NCBI RefSeq assembly: GCF_021390155.1 | Contig: NZ_CP089985.1 | Span: 5,349,501 to 5,413,500 of the forward strand | Source of the DNA: Pseudomonas sp. HN11 | GTDB lineage: Bacteria > Pseudomonadota > Gammaproteobacteria > Pseudomonadales > Pseudomonadaceae | Direction of reading: 5' to 3' | DNA: 64,000 nt | Shown here: in pieces, positions 1 through 9,620 of the stretch | Layout: each line of letters opens with the position of its first letter | Numbering within the stretch: position 1 is the stretch's first letter | The notes under the pieces: model-generated | Databases searched by the model: none | What the model saw: only the letters and a program-made list of their open reading frames with translations | Told to the model about the DNA's origin: nothing | Translations under genes and position numbers: made by a program

Positions 1-39
1 CATGCGCCCGGCAGCGCCCATTACGGCTATACGTCGCAT
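1..39 (-). CDS. dapB: DapB, 4-hydroxy-tetrahydrodipicolinate reductase (N-terminal 13 codons)
   Basis: Only the first 13 codons are in the window, reading MRRIAVMGAAGRM on the minus strand. This is the start of the Rossmann NAD(P)-binding domain of DapB, which reduces dihydrodipicolinate-type intermediates in the cytoplasmic diaminopimelate/lysine pathway. A good Shine-Dalgarno (TAAGGAA) lies just upstream, overlapping the end of dnaJ. dapB directly follows dnaJ in Pseudomonas, which supports the call. The gene continues beyond base 1. Confidence 0.85.
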   Translation of the reverse strand, partial: MRRIAVMGAAGRM

Positions 40-49
40 ACTCAGTTCC

Positions 50-1174
50 TTACAGGTCGCCGAAGAAGCGCTTCACGCCATCGAAAAAGCCCGCGGTTTT
101 CGGCGAGTGAGAGTCATCACCTTCCATTGAGCTGCGGAACTCTTCAAGCAGTTCACGCTGACGGCGATTCAGGTTGACCGGAGTCTCTACCGCCACGCGA
201 CACATCAGGTCGCCAGCACCGCCACCGCGCACTGGCGCAACGCCTTTGCCACGGATACGGAACTGCTTGCCGGTCTGGGTGCCTTCAGGAATCTTGAGTT
301 TGACCCGACCATCGAGGGTTGGAATCTCAAGCTCGCCGCCCAGTGCCGCATCAACAAAGCTGATCGGCACCTCGCAGAACAGGTGCTTACCGTCACGCTG
401 GAAGATCGAGTGCTCGCGCACATTGATCACCACGTACAGGTCACCCGTAGGGCCACCCTGGGTCCCCGCCTCGCCCTCGCCCGACAGACGAATGCGATCA
501 CCAGTGTCCACGCCCGCCGGCACTTTCACCGAAAGGGTTTTGTACTCTTCGACACGCCCTTCGCCGTGGCAGGAATCGCACGGATCAGAAATGATCTTGC
601 CCTGGCCATGGCAACGCGGGCAGGTCTGTTGCACCGAGAAGAAGCCCTGTTGCATACGGACCTGACCGATACCGCCACAGGTTGGGCAGGTGATCGGCGA
701 GGAGCCTTTCTTGGCACCCGAACCATCGCACGGTTTGCAGTTGACCAGCGTCGGCACGCGGATGTTGACGCTGGTGCCGCGCACGGCTTCTTCCAGGTTC
801 AATTCCAGGGTGTAGCGCAAATCGCTGCCACGTTGGGCGCCGCCACGCTGACCACCCCGGCCACCGCCGAAAAAGTCGCTGAATACGTCACCGAAAATGT
901 CGGAGAAGTTCTGACCGCCAAAGCCGGCACCACCGCCCCCCATGCTCGGGTCGACGCCAGCGTGGCCATACTGGTCGTAGGCCGCACGCTTGTTGGGATC
1001 AGACAGGCATTCGTAGGCCTCATTGGCCTCTTTGAACATCTCTTCGGATTCTTTGCTATCCGGATTACGGTCCGGGTGATGCTTCATCGCCAGGCGACGG
1101 TAGGCCTTCTTCAGGTCCGCCTCGCTGGAACCGCGCTCCACACCCAATACTTCGTAATAGTCACGCTTTGCCAT
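50..1174 (-). CDS. dnaJ: DnaJ (Hsp40) co-chaperone
   Basis: Class A J-protein of 374 aa that stimulates the ATPase of DnaK and delivers unfolded clients to it. Visible in order: J domain with the HPD motif at residues 33-35, a Gly/Phe-rich linker (about 75-115), four zinc-binding CxxCxGxG repeats ([32 protein letters not shown]), then the C-terminal substrate-binding domains. I chose ATG at 1174 ([12 protein letters not shown]), the family start; an in-frame GTG four codons upstream is possible. It lies 318 bp downstream of dnaK in the grpE-dnaK-dnaJ heat-shock cluster, with dapB immediately after. Confidence 0.97.
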   Translation of the reverse strand: MAKRDYYEVLGVERGSSEADLKKAYRRLAMKHHPDRNPDSKESEEMFKEANEAYECLSDPNKRAAYDQYGHAGVDPSMGGGGAGFGGQNFSDIFGDVFSDFFGGGRGGQRGGAQRGSDLRYTLELNLEEAVRGTSVNIRVPTLVNCKPCDGSGAKKGSSPITCPTCGGIGQVRMQQGFFSVQQTCPRCHGQGKIISDPCDSCHGEGRVEEYKTLSVKVPAGVDTGDRIRLSGEGEAGTQGGPTGDLYVVINVREHSIFQRDGKHLFCEVPISFVDAALGGELEIPTLDGRVKLKIPEGTQTGKQFRIRGKGVAPVRGGGAGDLMCRVAVETPVNLNRRQRELLEEFRSSMEGDDSHSPKTAGFFDGVKRFFGDL

Positions 1175-1492
1175 AAGTCTTTGCACTCTTAAGGACGTTC
1201 AGCCAGGCCCTCCTGAGCCTCGCCAAACTCGTTGAGCCCCAATACAGGCCCGGACCCAACTCACGTCAATTCAACGATCCTGGTCATTACTACTTTTTAG
1301 CCAGGGAGCCGGCCAAAAATGCGGTATTTACTGCTCGGAAAGCAGGAGCATTCCCGATCACACCGCCAGCATCCGTACGCTGTCGCATGCTGTAAAAATT
1401 CGCATACCCCAGACACGCCAACGCGGGAGCAAGCTCCCGCGCGGCGACATCCTACCAGTCACCGCTTGATAGCGGTCAACCGGGCGACCAAC
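1175..1492. other. dnaK-dnaJ intergenic region with a REP-like palindrome
   Basis: No gene is supported in this 318-bp gap. Its one clear structure is the palindrome GCGGGAGCAAGCTCCCGC at 1423-1440, just after the dnaK stop codon. It matches the core of Pseudomonas REP elements and may act as a partial terminator or mRNA-stabilising hairpin between dnaK and dnaJ. No sigma-32 promoter was recognised before dnaJ. Confidence 0.6.
1423..1440. repeat. REP-like palindrome downstream of dnaK
   Basis: GCGGGAGC-AA-GCTCCCGC, a perfect 8-bp inverted repeat with a 2-base centre, lying 53 bases after the dnaK stop codon. It is the head of a typical Pseudomonas REP sequence. It is single rather than paired, so it is not a complete REPIN. 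Confidence 0.6.
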
Positions 1493-3409
<1,917 letters not shown>

Positions 3410-3489
3410 GATTTACTCTCCCGAAACTTGAATTTGGTTGCCGCAGCAGTGGTGGCCAACTGCGGTAGCACTTAATCGCTTGACTTAAT

Positions 3490-3517
3490 AGATGGGGGCT
3501 TTGCAGCGTATTTCAAG
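3490..3517 (-). promoter_or_regulatory. Sigma-32 (RpoH) promoter of dnaK, overlapping the grpE stop codon
   Basis: On the minus strand CTTGAA (3517-3512) is followed after 14 bases by CCCCATCT (3497-3490), very close to the RpoH consensus CTTGAA-N14-CCCCATnT. The -35 element lies across the TGA of grpE (3515-3513). This gives dnaK a heat-shock start separate from the grpE promoter. Confidence 0.8.
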
Positions 3518-4073
3518 CCTGCTCATCAATAGAAGGCGAAACCGGTGCAGGCGCCTTGCTCACCACGACCATCGCCGGGCGCAGCAAGCGACCATTGAGC
3601 AGATAACCCTTCTGGAACGTTTTGAGCACGCTGTTCGGCTCCAGGTCATGGCTATCCTGCATGGCCATGGCTTGGTGATGCTCAGCGTTGAACGGCTCTC
3701 CGCCTTGTGGATCGATCGCCTCCAACTGATAACGCTTCAGGGTGTCCTGGAACATTTTCAGGGTCAGCTCGATCCCTTCGCGCATCGGGCGGATGTTTTC
3801 GTCGTCCGGGTTGGACAATTCAAGGCCACGCTCCAGGCTGTCGATGATCGGCAGCAAGTCATTGGCAAATTTTTCCAGCGCGAATTTGTGAGCCTTCTCT
3901 ACATCCTGCTCGGCACGGCGGCGGACGTTCTGCAGATCAGCGGCAACACGCAAAGATTGGTCCTGCGCAGCGGCCAATTGCTCTTCGAGCACTTGCACGC
4001 GAGTTGTCAGCTCATCGCCGACAGCCGAATTGGCGTCTGGAGTTTGCGTATCCTGCGTCTGTTCGTCAGCCAT
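3513..4073 (-). CDS. grpE: GrpE nucleotide exchange factor
   Basis: 186-aa cochaperone that releases ADP from DnaK. It shows the acidic, Gln/Thr-rich N-terminus, the long dimerising coiled coil (about residues 25-80, [20 protein letters not shown]), and the C-terminal beta domain that contacts DnaK ([32 protein letters not shown]). The start has a strong ribosome site (AAAGGAGA). It is the first gene of the chaperone cluster, 103 bp upstream of dnaK, and has its own sigma-32 promoter. Confidence 0.97.
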   Translation of the reverse strand: MADEQTQDTQTPDANSAVGDELTTRVQVLEEQLAAAQDQSLRVAADLQNVRRRAEQDVEKAHKFALEKFANDLLPIIDSLERGLELSNPDDENIRPMREGIELTLKMFQDTLKRYQLEAIDPQGGEPFNAEHHQAMAMQDSHDLEPNSVLKTFQKGYLLNGRLLRPAMVVVSKAPAPVSPSIDEQA

Positions 4074-4125
4074 AGTTTTCTCCTTTCAAAATCATGCGCG
4101 AACTCGACTCGCGCTTCTGTTCGGG

Positions 4126-4155
4126 TATATGGGGCCACAATTTCCAGGTTCAAGG
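4126..4155 (-). promoter_or_regulatory. Sigma-32 (RpoH) promoter of grpE
   Basis: Minus strand: CCTTGAA (4155-4149), 14-base spacer, CCCCATATA (4134-4126). This is an excellent match to the RpoH heat-shock consensus with the expected spacing. It lies about 55 bp upstream of the grpE start codon at 4073. Confidence 0.87.
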
Positions 4156-4287
4156 GCGCAGGCGTTACCAAAAACCTTTCGACTGACCTACATCACTTCC
4201 TGCGTGGTCATTCCGGTTTGCGCTAAAAAACATGCCATTTCAAGCAAATCGAGCTAAGCACCAGGATTGTCAGCCCCAAACAAAACA

Positions 4288-4303
4288 CTGTATAAATAAC
4301 CAG
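4288..4303 (+). promoter_or_regulatory. LexA (SOS) box upstream of recN
   Basis: CTGTATAAATAACCAG fits the gamma-proteobacterial LexA palindrome CTG-N10-CAG with an AT-rich centre. It sits 24 bp before the recN start, where LexA would block transcription. recN is a classic SOS gene, which supports the site. Confidence 0.85.
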
Positions 4304-4327
4304 ACCTAAAGCCTGGGAGCGGCCGTC

Positions 4328-6001
4328 ATGCTCGTGCACTTGTCCGTACATAACTACGCCATCGTTGAACACCTGGATCTCGAACTGGATCGCGGGATGA
4401 GCGTAATCACAGGCGAAACCGGTGCCGGCAAGTCGATCATGCTCGACGCCCTTGGCCTGACCCTGGGTGATCGCGCCGACAGCGGCGTGGTACGCCCCGG
4501 TGCGGACAAGGCCGATATCCTGGCCACCTTCGACCTGGCGGATATTCCCGAGGCGCAAGCCTGGCTGGTCGAGCGCGACCTTAATAATGAAGGTCCGTGC
4601 ATCCTGCGACGGGTCATCACGGCGGAAGGTCGTTCCCGTGGCTACATCAACGGCACACCCTGCCCGCTTGGCGACCTCAAAGCGCTGGGTGAGTTGCTGA
4701 TCGACATCCACAGCCAACATGAACACCAGTCCCTGCTGAAAACCGATACCCATCGTCGCCTGCTCGATGAGTACGCTGGAGCCACAGACCTTGCCCGTCA
4801 GGTGCAGCTGGCCGCCCAACGCTGGCGTCAGACTCGACAGGAACTGGAACGACTTTCCAATTCTGGCGATGAACAACGTGCTCGCCATCAATTGCTCAGC
4901 TATCAACTCGAAGAACTGGAAAGCTTGGGCCTTGGCGAAACCGAGCTGGAGCAACTCGAGCAGGAACACAAAAACCTCACCAATGCCGAAACGCTGCTGG
5001 GTATTTGTCGACAGGTAGTGGAACAATGCAGTGAGAGTGATTCAGGCAATGTACTCAATGCACTGACTGCCAGTCTCAATCGCCTGTCCAGCGTTAACAA
5101 CAGCTCCGGCTCGTTGAGCGAGGCGACGACCCTGCTCACCAGTGCACAGATCCAGGTAGAGGAAGCCGTCGGCGAACTGAATCGGTTCCTCGATCACTTC
5201 GATGCCGACCCGGCACGCCTGCAGGAAATAGAAGAACGCCTGGACACCATCTACACCCTGGCGCGCAAACATCGTATTCAGCCCACCGAAGTGGCGACCA
5301 TGCAGCAAAAGTTGCTGGATGAAATCGAGACACTGAACGCCAACGACGAATCCATCGAACGCCTGGGTGATGAGCTAGCCTCTTTCGCCCGCCATTACCA
5401 AGAGAAGGCGCGCGAGCTGAGCGACCTGCGCCAACAAGCAGCGACAGGCCTGGCCAGCGCAGTGGAGCTGGAAATCCAGCGCCTGGGCATGCCGGGCGGT
5501 CGTTTCACTATTGAATTGCGCCCGAACGCCAGCAACGAATTGCAGCCCCACGGCCTGGAACAGGTTGAACTACTGGTCAGCGCCAACCCTGGGCAGCCGC
5601 TCAAGGCCTTGGCAAAAGTGGCATCCGGCGGCGAGCTGTCGCGGATCAGTCTGGCGATCCAGGTGATTACCGCGCAAACCTCTCGAGTCCCAACGCTGGT
5701 ATTTGACGAAGTCGACGTAGGGATTGGTGGGCCTACAGCGGAAATAGTTGGCCAGTTGTTGCGACGCCTGGGGGATCGAGGCCAGGTACTGACGGTAACC
5801 CACCTGCCGCAAGTGGCAGCTCAGGGCCATCAACACCTGTTTGTGCATAAGGTACGCGGCAATGATGCAACACACACGGCCGTGTCCAAGCTGAACAAAT
5901 CGGAGCGTGTGGAAGAAGTGGCGCGGATGCTCGGCGGCATTGATTTGACCAAGGAGTCGTTGGCGCACGCGAAGAAAATGGTCATAGCGGCAAAGGCCTG
6001 A
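4328..6001 (+). CDS. recN: RecN, SMC-like DNA repair ATPase
   Basis: 557-aa SMC-family protein for repair of double-strand breaks; it acts on the nucleoid with RecA. The N-terminal ATPase half has Walker A GETGAGKS at residues 29-36. A long coiled coil (about 150-370, rich in Leu, Glu and Gln heptads) follows. The C-terminal half has the signature (VASGGELSRISLA) and Walker B (LVFDEVDVGIGG). The start has GGGAG eight bases upstream. It is divergent from grpE and controlled by a visible LexA box, so it should be DNA-damage inducible. Confidence 0.97.
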   Translation: MLVHLSVHNYAIVEHLDLELDRGMSVITGETGAGKSIMLDALGLTLGDRADSGVVRPGADKADILATFDLADIPEAQAWLVERDLNNEGPCILRRVITAEGRSRGYINGTPCPLGDLKALGELLIDIHSQHEHQSLLKTDTHRRLLDEYAGATDLARQVQLAAQRWRQTRQELERLSNSGDEQRARHQLLSYQLEELESLGLGETELEQLEQEHKNLTNAETLLGICRQVVEQCSESDSGNVLNALTASLNRLSSVNNSSGSLSEATTLLTSAQIQVEEAVGELNRFLDHFDADPARLQEIEERLDTIYTLARKHRIQPTEVATMQQKLLDEIETLNANDESIERLGDELASFARHYQEKARELSDLRQQAATGLASAVELEIQRLGMPGGRFTIELRPNASNELQPHGLEQVELLVSANPGQPLKALAKVASGGELSRISLAIQVITAQTSRVPTLVFDEVDVGIGGPTAEIVGQLLRRLGDRGQVLTVTHLPQVAAQGHQHLFVHKVRGNDATHTAVSKLNKSERVEEVARMLGGIDLTKESLAHAKKMVIAAKA

Positions 6002-6031
6002 GCGGATAATTTTCTCTTTATATAGAAAGCA

Positions 6032-6057
6032 CGAAGGCGACCTTGAGGTCGCCTTCG
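6032..6057. terminator. Hairpin terminator between recN and fur
   Basis: An 11-bp perfect stem (CGAAGGCGACC / GGTCGCCTTCG) with a TTGA loop lies between the convergent recN and fur genes. It has no strong T-run on the plus side and only a weak one on the minus side, so it may act bidirectionally with modest strength. Confidence 0.65.
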
Positions 6058-6088
6058 ATCGTTTCGCAGAGAGAATCTGCAGCGCTTG

Positions 6089-6493
6089 TTACTTTTTCTT
6101 ACGGATGTACAGGACCAGATTATGGTCAACCAGATCGAAGCCATGCTCCTCAGCAATCTTGTGCTGCAGCGCTTCGATTTCCGGGCTGGTGAACTCGATT
6201 ACCTCATTGGTATCCAGGTCAACCATATGATCGTGATGACCACCGTCAGCCAATTCGAACACCGCATGACCGCCGTCGAAATTATGACGAACCACCAGCC
6301 CTGCGGCTTCAAACTGGGTCAGTACACGGTAAACCGTGGCCAGGCCGACGTCCTCGTTAGACTCCATCAGCGCCTTGTAGACATCCTCGGCACTCATGTG
6401 GCGCTGCTCAGCAGAATCGAGCATTTGTAGAATCTTGACTCGTGGCAGAGTCACTTTGAGACCGGCTTTGCGTAGTTCGCTATTTTCAACCAT
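6089..6493 (-). CDS. fur: Fur, ferric uptake regulator
   Basis: 134-aa iron-responsive repressor. The N-terminal winged helix (MVENSELRKAGLKVTLPRVKIL) is followed by the metal-binding dimerisation domain with the GGHHDHMVDLD motif. The start at 6493 gives the standard Fur length; an upstream in-frame ATG at 6589 would add 32 unlikely residues. As read here the protein has no cysteine, so there is no CxxC structural zinc site; that is in line with Pseudomonas Fur, which lacks the E. coli-type cysteine pairs. It is divergent from bamE across about 100 bp. Confidence 0.96.
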   Translation of the reverse strand: MVENSELRKAGLKVTLPRVKILQMLDSAEQRHMSAEDVYKALMESNEDVGLATVYRVLTQFEAAGLVVRHNFDGGHAVFELADGGHHDHMVDLDTNEVIEFTSPEIEALQHKIAEEHGFDLVDHNLVLYIRKKK

Positions 6494-6591
6494 GGTTAGC
6501 TTTCTCGCGGATGCTGCTTCGCAGCTTCTCTTAATACGGGTATGATCGGCGTTTACGTTGTCCCAGCCAAGATAGTGGAAGTCGCCCACCG

Positions 6592-7119
6592 ATGCAAAAC
6601 ACCAAGCTCTTGCTAACCAGTTTCACCTTTGTGGGACTGCTCGCACTCGCCGGTTGTTCATTCCCCGGGGTTTACAAAATCGACATCCAGCAGGGCAATG
6701 TCGTCACGCAGGACATGATAGACCAGTTACGCCCCGGAATGACCCGACGGCAAGTACGGTTTATCATGGGTAACCCCCTGCTGACCGACACTTTCCATGC
6801 CGATCGCTGGGATTATCTCTACAGCCTGCAACCAGGTGGCGGTGAACGCCAGCAGGAACGCGTCAGTGTCGTTTTCAATGGCAATGACCAGCTTGTCAGC
6901 CTGTCTGGTGACTTCATGCCCGGCGTGAGCCGTGATGAAGCGCTGCTCGGCAAGGATAACGGCACTAACGTGACTGCCCCTGCACAGGAAGGTGAAAAGC
7001 CGAAGTCCGAAGTACCGGCCAAGCCAGGCTCACTGCTCGACAAGATCCAGAAAGACGTCGACGGCGTGGAAACAGTGCCCGTCCCGACGCCGCAGCCTCT
7101 GGACACCAGCCCGCAGTAA
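6592..7119 (+). CDS. bamE: BamE (OmlA/SmpA) outer-membrane assembly lipoprotein
   Basis: 175-aa lipoprotein of the BAM complex, which inserts beta-barrel proteins into the outer membrane. The N-terminal signal ends at the lipobox LAGC (Cys22 region). The SmpA/OmlA fold follows, with the diagnostic [20 protein letters not shown] and [13 protein letters not shown] segments. The C-terminal about 60 residues are a low-complexity Pro/Lys/Val tail that is longer than in E. coli BamE and typical of Pseudomonas OmlA. It sits back to back with fur, the usual Pseudomonas pairing. Confidence 0.95.
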   Translation: MQNTKLLLTSFTFVGLLALAGCSFPGVYKIDIQQGNVVTQDMIDQLRPGMTRRQVRFIMGNPLLTDTFHADRWDYLYSLQPGGGERQQERVSVVFNGNDQLVSLSGDFMPGVSRDEALLGKDNGTNVTAPAQEGEKPKSEVPAKPGSLLDKIQKDVDGVETVPVPTPQPLDTSPQ

Positions 7120-7135
7120 CGTTGCAGCGCTCAAC

Positions 7136-7161
7136 AAAAAGCCCGGCATGCCGGGCTTTTT
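7136..7161. terminator. Bidirectional rho-independent terminator, bamE / rnfH
   Basis: The perfect 16-base palindrome GCCCGGCATGCCGGGC is flanked by five A on the left and five T on the right. It can terminate bamE on the plus strand and rnfH on the minus strand. Confidence 0.9.
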
Positions 7162-7182
7162 GCTGCCTGTCATTTGACTGGC

Positions 7183-7485
7183 CTATGAATTCTGCTGCTT
7201 GGCCAGGGCCGCCTTGGCCGCGCGCAGTCGGCGAACCTCTTTTGGATCCGCCAGCAACGGCCGGTAGATCTCAATACGATCACCGGCCTGCACGGCACGC
7301 ACCTCAGCATCCGCAACCACTTTGCCGAATATACCCAAAGGGCAAACAGCCAGATCCAGCTCAGGAAACTGCACTGCAATATCGGATGCCTGTACCGCAG
7401 CACGCAGATTCGTGCCCGCCGGCACCGTCACTGCCAACAACACCTGGCGGTCCACGGCGGCATACACCACCTCAATCTCAACCAT
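7183..7485 (-). CDS. rnfH: RnfH family ubiquitin-like protein
   Basis: 100-aa beta-grasp protein of the RnfH family (PF03658), of unsettled role; the name comes from rnf electron-transfer operons. Core motifs include the start MVEIEVVYA, the LAVCPLGIFGKVV stretch and the GDRIEIYRPLLADPKEVRR signature. I chose ATG 7485, which overlaps the end of ratA by 8 bases and so suggests translational coupling; an upstream in-frame ATG would extend it into ratA. ratA-rnfH is the conserved gamma-proteobacterial pair. Confidence 0.92.
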   Translation of the reverse strand: MVEIEVVYAAVDRQVLLAVTVPAGTNLRAAVQASDIAVQFPELDLAVCPLGIFGKVVADAEVRAVQAGDRIEIYRPLLADPKEVRRLRAAKAALAKQQNS

Positions 7486-7912
7486 GCAGTTGCTTGGCTC
7501 GCTGGCAAAACGCATCCACGAGCGTATTGGCCGCCTGGTTGAACAACGGGCCCAATGTTGCTCGCACGATAGGCCCGGCGTAATCGAAGGAAAGATCCAG
7601 GCTGATTTTGCAGGCCTTGTCTGTCAGTGCCTTGAATACCCACACGCCGTGCAGTTGGGTAAACGGCCCTTCCTGCAAATTCATTTCAATGGATTTGCCA
7701 GGCACCAGTACATTGCGCGTAACAAAGTGCTGGCTAAGGCCGCCTTTCGCGACCCCAACACTGGCAACCATGTGTTCATCACCACTTTCCAGCACCTCGG
7801 CCGTTGAGCACCACGGCAGGAATTCCGGGTAACGCGCCACGTCGTTGACCAGGTCATAAAGCGCCTGTGCCGGATAGGGCAACAGCGCCGAACGTTGAAT
7901 ATGCGTCGTCAT
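7478..7912 (-). CDS. ratA: RatA / COQ10-like START-domain protein
   Basis: 144-aa START/SRPBCC-fold protein, starting [25 protein letters not shown] and containing the family hallmark YPEFLPWC. In E. coli, RatA was reported to bind 50S subunits and block 70S formation; the wider family is Coq10-like, binding ubiquinone. The often-used label toxin does not mean a toxin-antitoxin pair here: the partner rnfH is not an antitoxin by sequence. It is divergent from smpB and upstream of rnfH. Confidence 0.93.
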   Translation of the reverse strand: MTTHIQRSALLPYPAQALYDLVNDVARYPEFLPWCSTAEVLESGDEHMVASVGVAKGGLSQHFVTRNVLVPGKSIEMNLQEGPFTQLHGVWVFKALTDKACKISLDLSFDYAGPIVRATLGPLFNQAANTLVDAFCQRAKQLHG

Positions 7913-8063
7913 GTGTGCGTTATTTCCACCGCTGAGGCAAACATCGCGAAAGAACAGCCCGATCCGCGAAAGAAAAAAACCAAAGAACTGCCCGCATTGT
8001 CCGGGATTCGTCCAACACGCTCAAGCACGCAGGTTGACCGTAGCCGACACGCTCGCAACTCCC

Positions 8064-8069
8064 TATAAT
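8064..8069 (+). promoter_or_regulatory. -10 box of smpB, unusually close to the start codon
   Basis: A perfect TATAAT ends only 9 bases before the smpB ATG at 8079. Transcription would normally start 6-8 bases after the box, at or within a few bases of the ATG. The -35 region is weak, and there is no Shine-Dalgarno between box and ATG. Confidence 0.6.
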
Positions 8070-8078
8070 GCCGCCCCT

Positions 8079-8561
8079 ATGGCTAAACAAAAGAAACACC
8101 CCACAGGGACCATCGCGCAAAATAAAAAAGCGCGACACGATTACTTCATCGAACATCGGTTCGAGGCTGGTCTGGTCCTGGCCGGCTGGGAAGTAAAGAG
8201 TCTGCGTGCCAGCAAGCTGCAGCTGGTCGACAGCTATGTGCTGCTCAAGGATGGCGAGGCATGGCTGCTCGGCAGTCATATCACCCCGCTGACCACCGCG
8301 AGCACCCACGTGATTGCCGACCCGGTGCGCACGCGTAAGTTGCTGCTCAATGCGCGCGAAATCGAAAAGCTCGCCGCTGCGGTACAGCAAAAAGGCTATG
8401 CCTGCGTGTGCCTGTCCTGGTACTGGAGCAAGCATCTGGTCAAGTGCGAGATCGCCTTGGGCAAGGGCAAGAAGGAATACGACAAGCGTGATACCGAGCG
8501 CGAGCGCGATTCCAACCGCGAACTGCATCGTGCCGTGCGCAACAAGGGCAAGGAAGACTGA
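8079..8561 (+). CDS. smpB: SmpB, SsrA-binding protein
   Basis: 160-aa OB-fold RNA-binding protein that carries alanyl-tmRNA into stalled ribosomes for trans-translation. It has the core [29 protein letters not shown] and the basic C-terminal tail ([32 protein letters not shown]) that probes the empty mRNA channel. The start [18 protein letters not shown] is the family start; the reading frame is open further upstream, but that part runs through the promoter. Its partner RNA ssrA lies 6.2 kb downstream, beyond the lactate genes. Confidence 0.97.
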   Translation: MAKQKKHPTGTIAQNKKARHDYFIEHRFEAGLVLAGWEVKSLRASKLQLVDSYVLLKDGEAWLLGSHITPLTTASTHVIADPVRTRKLLLNAREIEKLAAAVQQKGYACVCLSWYWSKHLVKCEIALGKGKKEYDKRDTERERDSNRELHRAVRNKGKED

Positions 8562-8601
8562 TCCTCGCAGTGATGCAGCCTTGGGAGTCTCCCTCCCTCG
8601 G

Positions 8602-9369
8602 CTACATGCCCTTGCGCCGCTCCGCACGCGCCACACGCTGGACTTCCTGACGCACCTCCTCCAGCACTTCCTGCACATACAGCAGGTGACGTGTTGAAAC
8701 CTCCCGTGCCTGCTCGGCTCGCCCTTCGATAATCGCCAGGTACAAATCCCGATGCTGACTGATCAGCATGTCGCGGGTTTCCGTGCGCTGCTGGTACATG
8801 CCGCCAATGTTGGTTACCACGTTCCGTTTCAGCAGGTCGAACAGGCCGCGAATGGTGTGCAGTAGCACCGCGTTGTGGCTGGCCTCGGCAATTGCCAAGT
8901 GAAACCGTGCATCCGCTGCCCCCTCTTCCGCCCGACTCACTTCATCAGAGCGGGCGTAGCAATCCTGTAGCGCTTCGAACGCTGCTGTAAGCCGCTCACG
9001 ATCAACTTCGGTGGCGCGCAATGCCGCGTAATAGGCACAAGAAGCTTCCAGGGTCTGACGAAATTCCAGCAGATCACGCTGAGCCTCGGGATTGTTCTCC
9101 AGCAGATGCAGCAACGGATCACTGAACGTGGAACCGAGGGACTCCGCCACGTAGTTACCACCGCCCTGACGGCTGACGAGCAAACCTTTAGCCGCCAACT
9201 TCTGGATCGCTTCACGCAAAGAAGGACGCGACACACCAAACTGCTCAGCCAAAGCGCGCTCGGCCGGCAAGCGTTCGCCGGACTTCAACGTGCCCTCAAG
9301 GATCATGCCCTCAAGCTGCTCGACGATATCGTCAGACAAACGGCGCTGGCGCACCTGATCAAATCCCAT
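8602..9369 (-). CDS. lldR: LldR-type FadR/GntR regulator of lactate use
   Basis: 255-aa GntR-family regulator of the FadR subgroup. The N-terminal winged helix is clear (RLPAERALAEQFGVSRPSLREAIQKL), and an all-helical FCD ligand domain follows (about 95-230), with Asp/His residues typical of metal-dependent acid binding. Known LldR proteins repress lactate operons until L-lactate binds. It is divergent from lldP, and a palindrome TGGTATTACCA in the shared region fits the FadR-family half-site TGGT/ACCA. The exact ligand is inferred from context. Confidence 0.88.
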   Translation of the reverse strand: MGFDQVRQRRLSDDIVEQLEGMILEGTLKSGERLPAERALAEQFGVSRPSLREAIQKLAAKGLLVSRQGGGNYVAESLGSTFSDPLLHLLENNPEAQRDLLEFRQTLEASCAYYAALRATEVDRERLTAAFEALQDCYARSDEVSRAEEGAADARFHLAIAEASHNAVLLHTIRGLFDLLKRNVVTNIGGMYQQRTETRDMLISQHRDLYLAIIEGRAEQAREVSTRHLLYVQEVLEEVRQEVQRVARAERRKGM

Positions 9370-9564
9370 AACCCGCTCTCCACCATCCCGACCACCCGCC
9401 GGGCCCTCTATTCTCGCTGATCACGACGAATGCAGCACCTATCAGAACGCCCTCATTTCCGCTGATCAGCACACCTTCGCCACACACCTACGACCAAAGT
9501 TTCGCAAGCGGCAAATTGACACACCCCGCAGAGGCTCTTACTCTAGCCCACAGCGATTGTAAAC

Positions 9565-9575
9565 TGGTATTACCA
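9565..9575. promoter_or_regulatory. Putative LldR operator before lldP
   Basis: The perfect 11-base palindrome TGGTA-T-TACCA lies in the lldR-lldP intergenic region, 45 bp before the lldP start. It matches the TGGT-N3-ACCA core bound by FadR-type regulators. A near copy lies inside lldP at 10835-10845. Confidence 0.7.
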
Positions 9576-9592
9576 ATTATCCAAGCTGACCA

Positions 9593-9603
9593 AACAACAA
9601 CAA
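9593..9603 (+). promoter_or_regulatory. Candidate Hfq/Crc (catabolite activity) motif before lldP
   Basis: AACAACAACAA lies just upstream of the lldP ribosome site (AGGGG at 9606-9610). It fits the A-rich AAnAAnAA signature by which Hfq and Crc block translation of less-preferred carbon-source genes in Pseudomonas. Confidence 0.55.
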
Positions 9604-9620
9604 TCAGGGGCCACCCCACT

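Noticed and set aside
7478..7912. ratA as toxin of a toxin-antitoxin pair
   Set aside because: The name is historical; the gene is in the conserved ratA-rnfH housekeeping pair and rnfH shows no antitoxin features.
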